From Planococcus halocryophilus (lineage in GTDB: Bacteria > Bacillota > Bacilli > Bacillales_A > Planococcaceae), in NCBI RefSeq assembly GCF_022489025.1, contig NZ_JAKVTG010000020.1, forward strand, positions 1 through 55,018: a DNA stretch of 55,018 bases, given 5' to 3'. Within the stretch, counting starts at the first letter, position 1, and each line of letters opens with the position of its first letter. A program made the position numbers and the translations under genes. Of the stretch, positions 1 to 8,854 are shown in pieces. The notes below the pieces were generated by a model. That model did not search any database, was not told the DNA's origin, and saw only the letters and a program-made list of their open reading frames with translations.

Positions 1-492
1 CAATTCGCCTGATAACATGTACAAGAAGTTCGCCGCAAAGCTTAAATCTGTTTTCGGTGCAATCGGTTCTTGGCCGTTACGAATGCGACCGAAAGCCGTT
101 ACCAAAGTTGAAATTTTTGCTTGGATTTTGATGGCTTTGCGGTAGTTTGCTTCCGGTTCCATCACTTCAGCTTCTTCGTCAAACAAGCCAAGCATGGATA
201 CGGCTGTACGAAGTGCCGCCATTGGGTGCACGTTTTTGATGTCGTATGTTTTAAAGTGATCTAACACAGCTTGTGGAACGGCCATGTTGTCCGCCAATTG
301 TTGCTTCAATTCCGCTAATTCAGCTGCTTTCGGCAAACGTTGATGCCATAACAGGTAAATCACTTCTTCAAAGCTAGCATTTACGGCTAAATCATCGATA
401 TCATAGCCGACATATGTAAGTGTGTCATCAATGATCGAACTGATCGCGGATTGTGTTGCTACTACACCTTCTAAACCTTTTGTTGTTGTCAA
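1..492 (-). CDS. citZ: Citrate synthase, N-terminal part (cut by window edge)
   Basis: Reading the minus strand from a TTG at 492 gives 164 codons open to the window edge. The protein opens TTKGLEGVVATQSAIS, then shows the type I/II citrate synthase features EEVIYLLWHQRLP and the catalytic-domain stretch VHPMAALRTAVSMLG. Citrate synthase condenses acetyl-CoA and oxaloacetate at the entry to the TCA cycle in the cytoplasm. The TTG start is chosen because AAGGAGAG lies six to seven bases before it and no better start exists. A cre-like site sits about 30 bases upstream, as expected for a CcpA-controlled citrate synthase gene. A methylcitrate synthase paralogue cannot be fully excluded since the active-site half lies outside the window. 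Confidence 0.9.
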   Translation of the reverse strand, partial: MTTTKGLEGVVATQSAISSIIDDTLTYVGYDIDDLAVNASFEEVIYLLWHQRLPKAAELAELKQQLADNMAVPQAVLDHFKTYDIKNVHPMAALRTAVSMLGLFDEEAEVMEPEANYRKAIKIQAKISTLVTAFGRIRNGQEPIAPKTDLSFAANFLYMLSGEL

Positions 493-521
493 CTAAATCT
501 CTCCTTTTTGAATCTGTAATA

Positions 522-535
522 GTAAAGCGTTTACA
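522..535. promoter_or_regulatory. Candidate CcpA cre site in the citZ leader
   Basis: GTAAAGCGTTTACA matches the cre consensus TGWAANCGNTNWCA at 12 of 14 positions and is close to a perfect palindrome. It lies 30 bases before the citZ TTG start, that is within or just downstream of the promoter, a position where CcpA binding represses. CcpA control of citZ is known in Bacillus subtilis; binding here is inferred from sequence. Confidence 0.65.
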
Positions 536-950
536 TTTTGAAATAAATACTTATGTCCTTATGAAACAAATTATGTAAGAGAAATAAATGTGTCTAATTT
601 GTGCTATTTGTTTACTGTAACTTATATTTGTGGAAATTTTTAAAAAATTGACTGTTATTATATATTCTTTGACTAAAACAGCGAAATTGATGGTTGAAAC
701 AGAATATAAATCTTACTCACTGATTTTATTGGCTAAAGAGCGGGATTGAGGTAAATACACTATTTTAAAATTAAAAAAATATTTTTTTAAGGTAATTTCT
801 TCCTAGAGACTACTGGGTTTTTCTCAAGAATTTAGGTTAGATGAATTTTATATTTTCAAAAAACTAATTGTTTTATTTTGGATATGCCTGTATTCTCTTT
901 AGAATCACCTCTGGAATTAGCTGGGGGATTTAGACAAGGGAGGATATACG
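536..950. other. AT-rich intergenic region between divergent citZ and MFS gene
   Basis: About 415 bases without a credible gene. It must carry the citZ promoter on the minus strand and the promoter of the transporter gene on the plus strand. Apart from the cre site next to citZ I see no convincing hairpin, repeat or conserved RNA motif in it. A 64-codon minus-strand reading frame at 856-1050 overlaps the transporter start and has no ribosome site. Confidence 0.5.
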
Positions 951-2249
951 ATGACAAAAACAAAAAACAGGTGGTTGATTGCTCTTGCAGCAATTGCGAT
1001 CCAATTATCAATCGGAGCAGCTTATGCTTATAGCGTTTACACGACACCAATCAGCAATGAAATGGGTTGGACAGCTAAAGAAATTACATATGCATTTACA
1101 ATTATGATGGCACTTGGCGGCATTTCGGCTGCGTTTTTCGGAGGCTTTGTCGAAAAGAATGGGCCACGCAAGTCCGCGATTTTAGCTGCGTTTTTATTTG
1201 GTTTTGGTCAGGCGGGTGCAGGATTTGCTATTCAACTCGACTCGTTAGTCATGTTTTTACTAACATATGGTTTGCTAAGCGGACTAGGTTTAGGGATAGG
1301 CTACATCGCACCAATTTCTACGCTTGTCAAATGGTTCCCAGATCGTAGAGGCTTGGCAACAGGAATGGCTGTAATGGGTTTTGGGGCAGGAGCACTTATT
1401 ACTGCACCAGTAGCTGCTAATTTAATTGGGTTATTCGGAGTCAGTTCGACTTTTTACATGCTAGGAATTAGTTATTTTATTTTAATTTTAATAGGTGCAT
1501 CGTATATCGCACCACCTCCAGCAAGCTGGATGCCACAAGGTATGCAACAAGCAATCGATTCTGGGAAAAAAGTAATGAAAAAAGATTTAGCACAATTGAC
1601 AGCTAAAGAAGCCGTGAAAACTCGTCGCTTCTGGATGGTCTGGTCGATGATGTTAATCAATGTTAGTGCCGGTATTATGATTATTTCTGTGGCATCACCC
1701 ATGTCACAAGAACTGATTGGTTTATCAGCAGCTGGTGCTGCAACTTTAGTGGGGGTTATGGGGATTTTTAACGGCGGAGGAAGATTAGGATGGGCTGCAA
1801 TTTCTGATTATATTGGCCGTCCAACCGTTTTTACTATTTTCTTTGGACTCCAAATTATTGCTTTTACGATGCTTCCAAACATCACGAATGTCTTGATTTT
1901 CCAAGTGTTAATACTAGTTATTGTAAGTTGTTATGGTGGTGGATTTTCCAATCTACCAGCATTTGTAGGAGATCTTTTTGGAACAAAACAGTTAGGTGCA
2001 ATTCATGGGTTTCTATTAACGACTTGGTCATTAGGCGGCATTATTGGACCTGCAATCGTATCGCAAATTCGCGAGCGCACCAATAGTTATGAACCAGTGT
2101 TTTATGTTTTTATCGTACTAGTATCTATTGCTTTCCTGATATCATTGTTGATCCGTTGGGACATAAAACGAATTGAAGGAAACTTGAAATCTGAGAATGT
2201 TAAAGATGTATCTCCAAATGGTTTAAATTTGCAAAGTGACAATAATTAA
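951..2249 (+). CDS. OFA-family MFS transporter (oxalate/formate antiporter type)
   Basis: A 432-residue, roughly 12-helix membrane protein of the major facilitator superfamily. The opening RWLIALAAIAIQLSIGAAYA followed by YSVYTTPISNEMGW is typical of the oxalate:formate antiporter (OFA, YhjX-like) group, as are the loop KWFPDRRGLATGMAVMGFG and the central RRFWMVWSMMLINVSAG. Members exchange small carboxylates, but the substrate cannot be read from sequence. GGGAGG lies well placed before the ATG at 951. It is a single gene ending at a bidirectional hairpin shared with the convergent PgeF-like gene. The second half begins after a charged central loop near residue 215, as usual for the family. 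Confidence 0.85.
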   Translation: MTKTKNRWLIALAAIAIQLSIGAAYAYSVYTTPISNEMGWTAKEITYAFTIMMALGGISAAFFGGFVEKNGPRKSAILAAFLFGFGQAGAGFAIQLDSLVMFLLTYGLLSGLGLGIGYIAPISTLVKWFPDRRGLATGMAVMGFGAGALITAPVAANLIGLFGVSSTFYMLGISYFILILIGASYIAPPPASWMPQGMQQAIDSGKKVMKKDLAQLTAKEAVKTRRFWMVWSMMLINVSAGIMIISVASPMSQELIGLSAAGAATLVGVMGIFNGGGRLGWAAISDYIGRPTVFTIFFGLQIIAFTMLPNITNVLIFQVLILVIVSCYGGGFSNLPAFVGDLFGTKQLGAIHGFLLTTWSLGGIIGPAIVSQIRERTNSYEPVFYVFIVLVSIAFLISLLIRWDIKRIEGNLKSENVKDVSPNGLNLQSDNN

Positions 2250-2395
2250 TAGTGAAAAATGAGTGTTTCTATTAGTTGAAAATGATTTAAAAGATACAGC
2301 TTATTATTTTTTATTTTGATTCTTTATTCCTGTTTCCATAATGTGATAAAAGGTAATAAGGACCGTTTTTAAAATCGTATAGTAGTGTGCTAAAT

Positions 2396-2436
2396 GAAAA
2401 AATCATTCCTTCAATTTTGAGGGAATGATTTTTTTG
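2396..2436. terminator. Bidirectional hairpin between MFS gene and pgeF
   Basis: AATCATTCC (2401-2409) pairs with GGAATGATT (2422-2430), flanked by an A run on the left and a T run on the right, so it can stop transcription of both convergent genes. Confidence 0.85.
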
Positions 2437-2444
2437 TGAGAAAA

Positions 2445-3209
2445 CTATTGGTTTTTTGTCATAGCAAAAATCAAATGCCTGCCACATTTTCGATCTTGAC
2501 GGTAAGAAAATCCATCAGAATTTAAAAACGTACATGTAGAATCAATGCGAATTTGACTAGAAGGAATTCCGGCAAGTTCGCATTGTCTTTTTACAGTAGC
2601 CTGGTTGTCGATATGGTATTTATTCGTAGACGAATTAAAATACATAAACTCACTAGCGTATCCTAAATCTTCAAACTTTAAATAAACATCTCGGTCGACT
2701 TCAAACTGTTGTTGACTAATAGATGCGCCTATTTGAATCTCTAAATCAGTTGGATTGCATTGTTCTACGGAAATTATGTGCTTAAGAAGTTTAAGTGTAA
2801 TTTCTTTCACAGTGCCTTGCCATCCGGAATGAATGACACCAATTAATCCCGTTTTTTTATCGTGAATAATAACAGGAGCACAATCGGCTGCAAAGCTACA
2901 CAACAAAACTCCCGTATCAAAAGTATACAAACCATCCGTATCAGACATGGCGGTTTCGACTGTATATGCGCCACTTCCTTTATGTTGTTTAGTGACGCGT
3001 CGGAAGTTAGCGCTATGTGTTTGTTGTGTGCAAATAAAATCACCAAGTGATACATCTAGGGATTCTGCTAATTTTTTTCGGTTTGATAAAATTATCTCTG
3101 TGTTTTCGCAAGCATGCAAAGCCATATTATTGTTTTCAGGAGCAGATAGGTCTTTTAATGTCATGCCAGATACAAAATTTTTGTTGTTCCTATAAAGTTT
3201 TACTTTCAA
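2445..3209 (-). CDS. PgeF/YlmD-family protein (LACC1-like purine nucleoside phosphorylase)
   Basis: The family (formerly multicopper polyphenol oxidase/laccase domain) acts on purine nucleosides and binds zinc with one Cys and two His. The three signatures are visible: CTQQTHSANF, SFAADCAPVIIHD and IGVIHSGWQGT. The length of about 254 residues fits the family. The longest frame opens with a GTG at 3218, but AAAGGTGAT overlaps that codon and its neighbour ATG, leaving the TTG at 3209 with a proper spacing, so I set the start there. The gene stands alone, convergent with the MFS gene, not beside ylm/fts genes where the cell-division-linked copy usually lies, so it may be a second copy. Confidence 0.85.
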   Translation of the reverse strand: MKVKLYRNNKNFVSGMTLKDLSAPENNNMALHACENTEIILSNRKKLAESLDVSLGDFICTQQTHSANFRRVTKQHKGSGAYTVETAMSDTDGLYTFDTGVLLCSFAADCAPVIIHDKKTGLIGVIHSGWQGTVKEITLKLLKHIISVEQCNPTDLEIQIGASISQQQFEVDRDVYLKFEDLGYASEFMYFNSSTNKYHIDNQATVKRQCELAGIPSSQIRIDSTCTFLNSDGFSYRQDRKCGRHLIFAMTKNQ

Positions 3210-3277
3210 TGTCATCACCTTTTTAAATATAAAATAAGCTAAAACAGATGTACAGCAATATGAAATAGTTTAAAGAT

Positions 3278-3319
3278 AAAAAAAGACAGCCCAGCTGCAC
3301 TATAGAGCGGGACTGTCTA
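3278..3319 (-). terminator. Terminator of ald
   Basis: On the minus strand ACAGTCC and GGGCTGT form an imperfect stem with a long loop, followed by a run of seven T residues. It lies directly after the ald stop codon. Confidence 0.75.
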
Positions 3320-3326
3320 GTTGCTA

Positions 3327-4457
3327 TTAAATTGACGTTGTAGACTGTGCAAGAGCTTCAACAGCTGTTATAAATTCAAAGCCTAGATCTTTCGCAACAG
3401 CTTCATATGTCACGTAACCATTAGCTGTGTTAACACCAAGCATTAATGCTGGATTTTCTGCAATAGCTTTGTGCACGCCTTTATTAGCCATTTGAAGTGC
3501 ATATCCAACAGTAACGTTTGTTAACGCAATTGTTGAAGTGCGTGGAACTGCTCCAGGCATATTAGCTACAGCGTAATGAACCACACCGTGTTTAACGTAA
3601 GTTGGGTTATCATGAGTCGTAATGCGGTCAGTAGTTTCAAAAATTCCACCTTGATCGATAGCAATATCTACAATGACAGTTCCAGGGTTCATGGCTTTAA
3701 CCATGTCTTCAGTTACTAGTTTAGGTGCTTTTGCTCCAGGGATTAACACAGCCCCAATAACCAAATCAGACTCTTTGACCGCTTCTGCGATATTGAATGG
3801 ATTGGAAATCAATGTCGTGACATCATTTCCGAAAATATCATCCAATTGGCGAAGACGCTCAGGACTCAAATCAATGATTGTTACTTGTGCGCCAAGACCA
3901 ATAGCCATTTTCGCTGCATTTGTTCCAGCAACTCCACCGCCAATAATGGTCACTTTACTGCGTTGTACACCAGGTACGCCGGATAAAAGAACACCTTTTC
4001 CGCCGTAAATTTTCTCGAGAAACTGAGCGCCGACTTGTGAAGCCATTCTACCAGCAACCTCACTCATTGGTGTTAATAATGGAAGTGTACGATTAACTGA
4101 AACAGTTTCATAAGCAATTGCCGTTACTTTATTGTCTACAAGTGCTTGTGTCAAAGCAGGTTCAGCTGCAAGGTGCAAGTACGTAAACAATAGTAAGTCT
4201 TGACGGAAGTATTGGTATTCAGAAGAAACAGGCTCTTTTACTTTCATAACCATTTGAGCAGACCAAGCTTCTGCAGCTGTCTCCACAATTTTAGCGCCTG
4301 TAGCTATATAATCAATGTCCGTAAAACTAGATCCAAGACCTGCACCTGTTTCGATGATAACTTGATGACCAGCTCTTACAAAAGCATCGACACCGGCTGG
4401 CGTAATGGCCACTCGGTTTTCGTTATTTTTAACTTCTTTAGGAATTCCAATAATCAT
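3327..4457 (-). CDS. ald: Alanine dehydrogenase
   Basis: A 376-residue NAD-dependent enzyme that deaminates L-alanine to pyruvate and ammonia (reversible). It opens [20 protein letters not shown], the family signature. Lys74 in VMKVKEP and His95 in YLHLAAEP match the known substrate-binding and catalytic residues, and the Rossmann motif [12 protein letters not shown] sits near residues 170-182. The length equals the family norm. GGGGG precedes the ATG. It lies downstream of adeR on the same strand with a perfect palindrome between them, so it is likely induced by alanine through AdeR. It ends at its own terminator. Confidence 0.97.
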   Translation of the reverse strand: MIIGIPKEVKNNENRVAITPAGVDAFVRAGHQVIIETGAGLGSSFTDIDYIATGAKIVETAAEAWSAQMVMKVKEPVSSEYQYFRQDLLLFTYLHLAAEPALTQALVDNKVTAIAYETVSVNRTLPLLTPMSEVAGRMASQVGAQFLEKIYGGKGVLLSGVPGVQRSKVTIIGGGVAGTNAAKMAIGLGAQVTIIDLSPERLRQLDDIFGNDVTTLISNPFNIAEAVKESDLVIGAVLIPGAKAPKLVTEDMVKAMNPGTVIVDIAIDQGGIFETTDRITTHDNPTYVKHGVVHYAVANMPGAVPRTSTIALTNVTVGYALQMANKGVHKAIAENPALMLGVNTANGYVTYEAVAKDLGFEFITAVEALAQSTTSI

Positions 4458-4496
4458 TGATGTGTCCCCCTTAAAACGAATGTGAAGATATCCATA

Positions 4497-4502
4497 AGTA
4501 TA
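4497..4502 (-). promoter_or_regulatory. Candidate -10 box of ald
   Basis: TATACT on the minus strand, about 40 bases before the ald start codon. No good -35 hexamer stands at the right distance, which fits an activator-dependent promoter. With a start site near 4490 the centre of the upstream palindrome falls about 74 bases upstream. Confidence 0.45.
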
Positions 4503-4552
4503 AAGGAAAGCCTACTATACTGCATTGGGTAGAAAGAAGAAAGATGAGCATT

Positions 4553-4576
4553 CCTTTTGTGAAATTTCACAAAAGG
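4553..4576. promoter_or_regulatory. Perfect 24-bp palindrome, probable AdeR operator for ald
   Basis: CCTTTTGTGAAA followed directly by TTTCACAAAAGG forms a perfect 24-bp palindrome immediately after the adeR stop codon and 96 bases before the ald start. There is no T run after it on the minus strand (GAATGCTC follows), so it is a poor terminator. Its place upstream of the candidate ald promoter suits an activator site; AdeR is known to activate ald in Bacillus subtilis. That AdeR binds this exact palindrome is inference. Confidence 0.65.
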
Positions 4577-5809
4577 TTATTTATTCTTCATTTTTCGTGC
4601 CATTAAATCAAGGTAAATACCTAGTTTTTCGTGAACATTCGTCAAATCAATCTCACCAATTTCTGCTACGCGCTTCATTCTATAATGCAAGGTATTGGTA
4701 TGGACAAATAATTTCTTCGCTGCCTCGTTCATATTACTGTCTTGTTGAATAAAGACTTCTAATGTCTTTAAGAAATTCGATTTGTGCTGTTTGTCATAAG
4801 CTCTAATCTTGCTGATTGCCGGATGTTCATCAGGCAATTGTTGTTGGATCAAATCGATATACAAAAAAGCACCTAGTTGGCTATAATGGAATACATTTTC
4901 GAGCTCTTCAGGAAAAACCTTTTTCAGTTCGAGCACTTTTTGCGCTTCTTGATAACTCGTCATAGCTTTGCTGAAGTCACTATACCCTTTGCCAGAACTG
5001 CCTTTAACACCCAAAATAGAAAAGCGGTTCGCTATTTCAGAAGTAAAGTATGTGATGAAACTGTCGAAAGCTGTAGCATCAGACTGGGATGGGTGGGGAG
5101 AGGCAATTAAAATCAATTCATTGTCCATCAATACAAGAAAATGATTGGTTATTTTTTGGCTAGTCGTAATTAAATAGGAAATTTGCTCTTCCATTGCTTG
5201 TGTAATATCTTGTTCAAAATAAAACACAAGTACAGTGAAATGATTTGGTATTTTGAGATGAAGTTCATGAACTTGTTCATAAATTTCATCTCGATTTTTA
5301 AATTGACCTGTTAAAAGCTGCCACAAAAACTCTTGATAGTTTTCTTCTTTCCGTTTACGATTTTGTTGAATTTTAGCCATTAAAGGGATCGCGACAACAG
5401 CTGCATCTTTCAGATGCTCTAATTGTAGGTGACTTAATTTTTTTGGACCTTCGACTACCCAAATATAGCCTAAAATTTCATTGTTTTTTCGGATGGCTAT
5501 CGCTACACGATCACGAAGTCCGATATCGTCAATATGCGGAATGCGCAAAGCGCTATCTGATTGTATTAGTTTTGGAATAATGCCTTCTTTCCAAAGGCGA
5601 TTGATGACTTTCTCAGGAACTCGCTGTGAAATGATGGTTCCGATTCGCGCAGGGTCTGCATCAACCCCATGAGAACTATAAGCATTTAAACGGTGATTAG
5701 TATCTTCTATTGTTGCAGGGCATCCTAAATGTTCTTGAATACTGTCAACAAGTTCTTTTAAATCGAAAAATGGTTTTTTAAATGGATTTTTATGCGATAT
5801 TTCTTCCAT
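4577..5809 (-). CDS. adeR: AdeR-like PucR-family activator of alanine dehydrogenase
   Basis: A 410-residue cytoplasmic regulator. The N-terminal part (about 1-140) looks like a ligand-sensing domain with GRDRVAIAIRKNNEILGYIWV-like strands (seen as RDRVAIAIRKNNEILGYIWV). The C-terminal 60 residues hold the PucR helix-turn-helix: NMNEAAKKLFVHTNTLHYRM followed by KRVAEIGEIDL. Homologues next to ald activate it in response to alanine. AAAGGAG precedes the ATG. The gene is read in the same direction as ald and ends directly at the 24-bp palindrome, so some read-through into ald is possible. Family assignment is firm; the target is inferred from the neighbour. Confidence 0.88.
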   Translation of the reverse strand: MEEISHKNPFKKPFFDLKELVDSIQEHLGCPATIEDTNHRLNAYSSHGVDADPARIGTIISQRVPEKVINRLWKEGIIPKLIQSDSALRIPHIDDIGLRDRVAIAIRKNNEILGYIWVVEGPKKLSHLQLEHLKDAAVVAIPLMAKIQQNRKRKEENYQEFLWQLLTGQFKNRDEIYEQVHELHLKIPNHFTVLVFYFEQDITQAMEEQISYLITTSQKITNHFLVLMDNELILIASPHPSQSDATAFDSFITYFTSEIANRFSILGVKGSSGKGYSDFSKAMTSYQEAQKVLELKKVFPEELENVFHYSQLGAFLYIDLIQQQLPDEHPAISKIRAYDKQHKSNFLKTLEVFIQQDSNMNEAAKKLFVHTNTLHYRMKRVAEIGEIDLTNVHEKLGIYLDLMARKMKNK

Positions 5810-5880
5810 AGAGCAGCTCCTTTAGCGATTATGCTGATCTTAACCGTAGTATTGGTTTCTATCACCAGTATAACGAAAAA

Positions 5881-5920
5881 TAGCATCTTCCTCTAGGGTA
5901 TTATAAGAGGAAGGTGCTAT
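5881..5920 (-). terminator. Terminator of the GIY-YIG gene
   Basis: AGCACCTTCCTCT and AGAGGAAGATGCT pair on the minus strand (one G-U pair), followed by ATTTTTC. It lies just after the minus-strand gene ending at 5978. Confidence 0.75.
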
Positions 5921-5977
5921 GGATCCGATGGACAAATAAGAAAATCAAAGAGAATCGCTGTATACGTGTAGAAAGAA

Positions 5978-6664
5978 TTATTTTTTTGTAAGGACACCAC
6001 TTTCTACCAAATTGTTTAAAGCGCTATTATTTTTGAATCTGAAATACACACTCAAGCGATTTAAGTCTTTTTGTGTCCATTTAGAGTAAGAGACATTGAG
6101 TTCATATTCTTGTTCAAGTTTCCTAATTAATGTTTTGGCAAACTCAATTTGTTTTAAGGTCAACGGCTTTTCTTCCGTTTTTGCTTTATTAGCTGTTAGC
6201 TGCTTAGTTACTTCTAAAGGGGGACTTATCGTTTTATGAATTTTATCCGTATAGTGTCCATTTGTTATCCAAGCAAGATCTTCTCGAGTTAAGTTAAACC
6301 ATTCACCTTCAAGTTGTTTATCTAAAAAATATTCATGAAAAGCAAGCTCTGTTTGATGATGATCTGCAGACTTAATAAGGAAAATTAGTTTGTTTTCAAA
6401 AGGAAGCTTTACATTAAAAACATTCTTCCGTTTGTCGATGTGTTTAGTCTTGCCAATTTTAAAGGAACCAGTCATGTATTCTTGGACGAAATACACATAG
6501 CCTGGTGCTTTTCCGGTAAGTGTAGGAAGCTGTATAATATAATCCAATTCTTGTTGGTTGGGTTCGAATAAGAATATTTTATCCGTATTGATTTTTTTAA
6601 CTGAAGCTTTTGTGGAATGAACATTTGGGGAAGCAACAAATTTACTAAAAATTTTTTTGAACAT
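5978..6664 (-). CDS. GIY-YIG-fold protein of the T5orf172/MUG113 type
   Basis: A 228-residue protein with a GIY-YIG-like core at about residues 55-135: GYVYFVQEYMTGSFKIGKT, then KRKNVFN and the histidine/glutamate stretch HQTELAFHEYF ending in the family-typical GEWFNLTREDL. This matches the T5orf172/MUG113 branch, whose members occur in phage and bacterial DNA-binding or nuclease proteins. Tyrosines of the two sheet motifs and an arginine after the second are present, so nuclease activity is possible but not shown. The C-terminal third is lysine-rich and unassigned. AAGGAGG precedes the ATG. It stands alone with its own terminator. Function is unknown. Confidence 0.7.
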   Translation of the reverse strand: MFKKIFSKFVASPNVHSTKASVKKINTDKIFLFEPNQQELDYIIQLPTLTGKAPGYVYFVQEYMTGSFKIGKTKHIDKRKNVFNVKLPFENKLIFLIKSADHHQTELAFHEYFLDKQLEGEWFNLTREDLAWITNGHYTDKIHKTISPPLEVTKQLTANKAKTEEKPLTLKQIEFAKTLIRKLEQEYELNVSYSKWTQKDLNRLSVYFRFKNNSALNNLVESGVLTKK

Positions 6665-7356
6665 TTCAAAACCTCCTTATGCTATTTAAAAAATTATTAC
6701 TTTCTTTTAATTATAGTACAAATCAGATGGAATAAGAGGATAGAAGTTCAAAAAATGTAAATTAAATTCCTAACATGGATGAGGATGGAAATATGTGAGT
6801 TAATGTTATTTATTATTTGCGATAAGTTAAATTAAGATAGGAAGGGTTAAATGAATAAACGCTAGGAAATGATAGTTACAAATTCAGTTTTGAAGAATTT
6901 CTAACGTAGTCTCATTACTTACTTTTATTTTTGTAATCGTTTTTTGTTTAACTAATTGGATTCGTTACCTGAAAAATATGCAAAGCTAGCCTACAAAAGA
7001 CCTGAGCATTTTTTCTAATATAAATTAAATAGTAGGCAATTCAATTTTGTCTAGAATCTGATTTATTTGTCTTTCAGTAAATAAACTTCATAAAAAGACT
7101 GATTATTCAGATAAAAAGAACAAAATATCTAAAAAATATGATATTATTTTAGTGAAGGGCTTTAAAGAGTGCACAAGCATAGTACGAAAAGAGGTGAGAA
7201 TAAATTAGTCTGTCACGTTGATATACACATAATTGAGACTGCACTCTTTATTTACTATCTGTTGATAAGTTGATTTTGAAAGTCCTCATGTTAATAAGAA
7301 ACCTCTACACTCGTCTTGTTGTTTAATACAACTAATTTTGGAAGAGAGGGATTTAT
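6665..7356. other. Long AT-rich region before mtlA
   Basis: About 690 bases without a credible gene. Its right part must hold the mtlA promoter. It contains a perfect 11-bp inverted repeat (7163-7173 with 7240-7250) described separately and a weak cre-like TGTAATCG at 6932. No T-box, RAT sequence or known riboswitch motif is visible. Confidence 0.5.
7163..7250 (+). promoter_or_regulatory. Inverted repeat in the mtlA upstream region
   Basis: TAAAGAGTGCA at 7163-7173 is repeated in reverse complement, TGCACTCTTTA, at 7240-7250, with 66 bases between, ending 106 bases before mtlA. In RNA it would form an 11-bp closing stem over a large loop. There is no strong T run after the right arm, so a simple terminator is unlikely. 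It could be a leader RNA fold or a pair of protein sites; neither is established. Confidence 0.4.
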
Positions 7357-8817
7357 ATGGCTGAAGGTAGAAATCGCGCACGAATCCAACGTTTTGGAAG
7401 TCATTTAAGTGGCATGATCATGCCGAACATTGGCGCATTTATCGCTTGGGGTCTTATCACTGCACTGTTTATTCCTGCTGGTTGGTGGCCTTATGCACCG
7501 CTCGCTGCACTTGTTGGGCCGATGATTATTTATCTACTACCATTACTAATCGGTTTTACCGGTGGACGACTTGTTTATGATTTTCGTGGCGGTGTTCTTG
7601 GAGCAACGGCCACAATGGGGGTCATCGTTGGATCAGATATTCCAATGTTTCTCGGTGCCATGATTATGGGGCCGCTCGCTGGATATCTCATGAAAAAAAT
7701 TGACCAACTCTTTTTAGACAAAATTCGTGCTGGATTTGAAATGCTTTATAACACTTTTTCTGCCGGGATATTAGGCGCAATATTGGCAGGGATTGCAGTT
7801 CTTGGTGTTGGTCCAATTGTAAATTCATTAGTCAACAGCTTAGCAAATGGAGTAGAATTTACAGTCAATAATGGACTGTTACCATTAGCCAGTATTGTTA
7901 TCGAACCAGCAAAAATACTGTTCCTTAATAATGCGATCAATCACGGATTTTTAAGCCCGCTTGGTGTAGAACAAGCAGCAACTAACGGAAAATCAATTTT
8001 GTTCTTGCTGGAAACGAATCCTGGACCCGGGTTAGGGATTTTGTTAGCCTTTACTATTTTTGGTAAAGGTATTTCTAAAAGTTCAGCACCTGGTGCTATC
8101 ATCATTCAATTTCTCGGTGGTATTCATGAAATTTACTTCCCGTTCGTTTTGATGAAACCGTTATTAGTATTAGCGGTTATCGGTGGTGGGATGAGCGGAG
8201 TTTTCACTTTTGTTTTACTTGATGCCGGCCTCGTTGCAACACCAGCTCCTGGTAGTATCTTTGCCTTGCTCGCGCTAACTCCACAAGGTAACTATTTAGG
8301 CGTGGTTCTTGGCGTTTTAATTGCTGCAGCTGTTTCTTTCACCATTGCATCGATTATTTTAAAAACAACAAAAGACGTTGAAGAAGATTTAACGGTCGCA
8401 ACTGGCAAAATGGAAGAAATGAAAGGTAAAAAAAGCTCTGCTAGTGAATTTTTAACTCCAGGTGCAGCAACAACATCTGATGGTGATGTGTTGCACGAAG
8501 CAGGAGTAGTAACATCAGCTCCTGGTATAAAAGCGACTGAAGATGTGCGTCGTGTCGTATTCGCTTGTGATGCAGGAATGGGTTCAAGTGCTATGGGAGC
8601 GTCCATATTGAAAAACAAATTCAAGAAAGAAAATATTGATATTCCAGTTACCAATACCGCTATAAGTCAGTTACCCGAAGACGCTGATATTGTAGTCACT
8701 CACAAAGATTTGACGCCACGGGCAAAAGAAAAATTGCCACAAGCGGAACATATTTCTGTAGAAAACTTTATGAATAGCCCGGAATACGATAAATTGGCGC
8801 AGCGTCTAAAAAAATAA
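7357..8817 (+). CDS. mtlA: PTS mannitol-specific enzyme IICB
   Basis: A 486-residue membrane transporter that imports mannitol and phosphorylates it to mannitol-1-phosphate. The IIC part (about 1-340) opens RIQRFGSHLSGMIMPNIGAF and carries the family GGIHEIYFPFVLMKP motif near residue 250. A linker rich in Lys, Ser and Thr leads to the IIB domain (about 393-486) with VVFACDAGMGSSAMG; Cys404 is the phosphorylated cysteine. IIA is a separate protein, MtlF, encoded next. GAGAGGG precedes the ATG. The usual mtlR and mtlD genes are absent from the surroundings in this window. Confidence 0.96.
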   Translation: MAEGRNRARIQRFGSHLSGMIMPNIGAFIAWGLITALFIPAGWWPYAPLAALVGPMIIYLLPLLIGFTGGRLVYDFRGGVLGATATMGVIVGSDIPMFLGAMIMGPLAGYLMKKIDQLFLDKIRAGFEMLYNTFSAGILGAILAGIAVLGVGPIVNSLVNSLANGVEFTVNNGLLPLASIVIEPAKILFLNNAINHGFLSPLGVEQAATNGKSILFLLETNPGPGLGILLAFTIFGKGISKSSAPGAIIIQFLGGIHEIYFPFVLMKPLLVLAVIGGGMSGVFTFVLLDAGLVATPAPGSIFALLALTPQGNYLGVVLGVLIAAAVSFTIASIILKTTKDVEEDLTVATGKMEEMKGKKSSASEFLTPGAATTSDGDVLHEAGVVTSAPGIKATEDVRRVVFACDAGMGSSAMGASILKNKFKKENIDIPVTNTAISQLPEDADIVVTHKDLTPRAKEKLPQAEHISVENFMNSPEYDKLAQRLKK

Positions 8818-8854
8818 ATGCTAAAACGAGCAAAATTTAATAGGGGTGATCGAA

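Noticed and set aside
4553..4576. Palindrome read as a simple adeR terminator or an Fnr/CRP site
   Set aside because: No T run follows on the minus strand, and the TGTGA/TCACA halves are four, not six, bases apart.
6932..6945. cre-like TGTAATCGTTTTTT upstream of mtlA
   Set aside because: The last two conserved bases are wrong and it lies over 400 bases from mtlA; in AT-rich DNA this match is weak.
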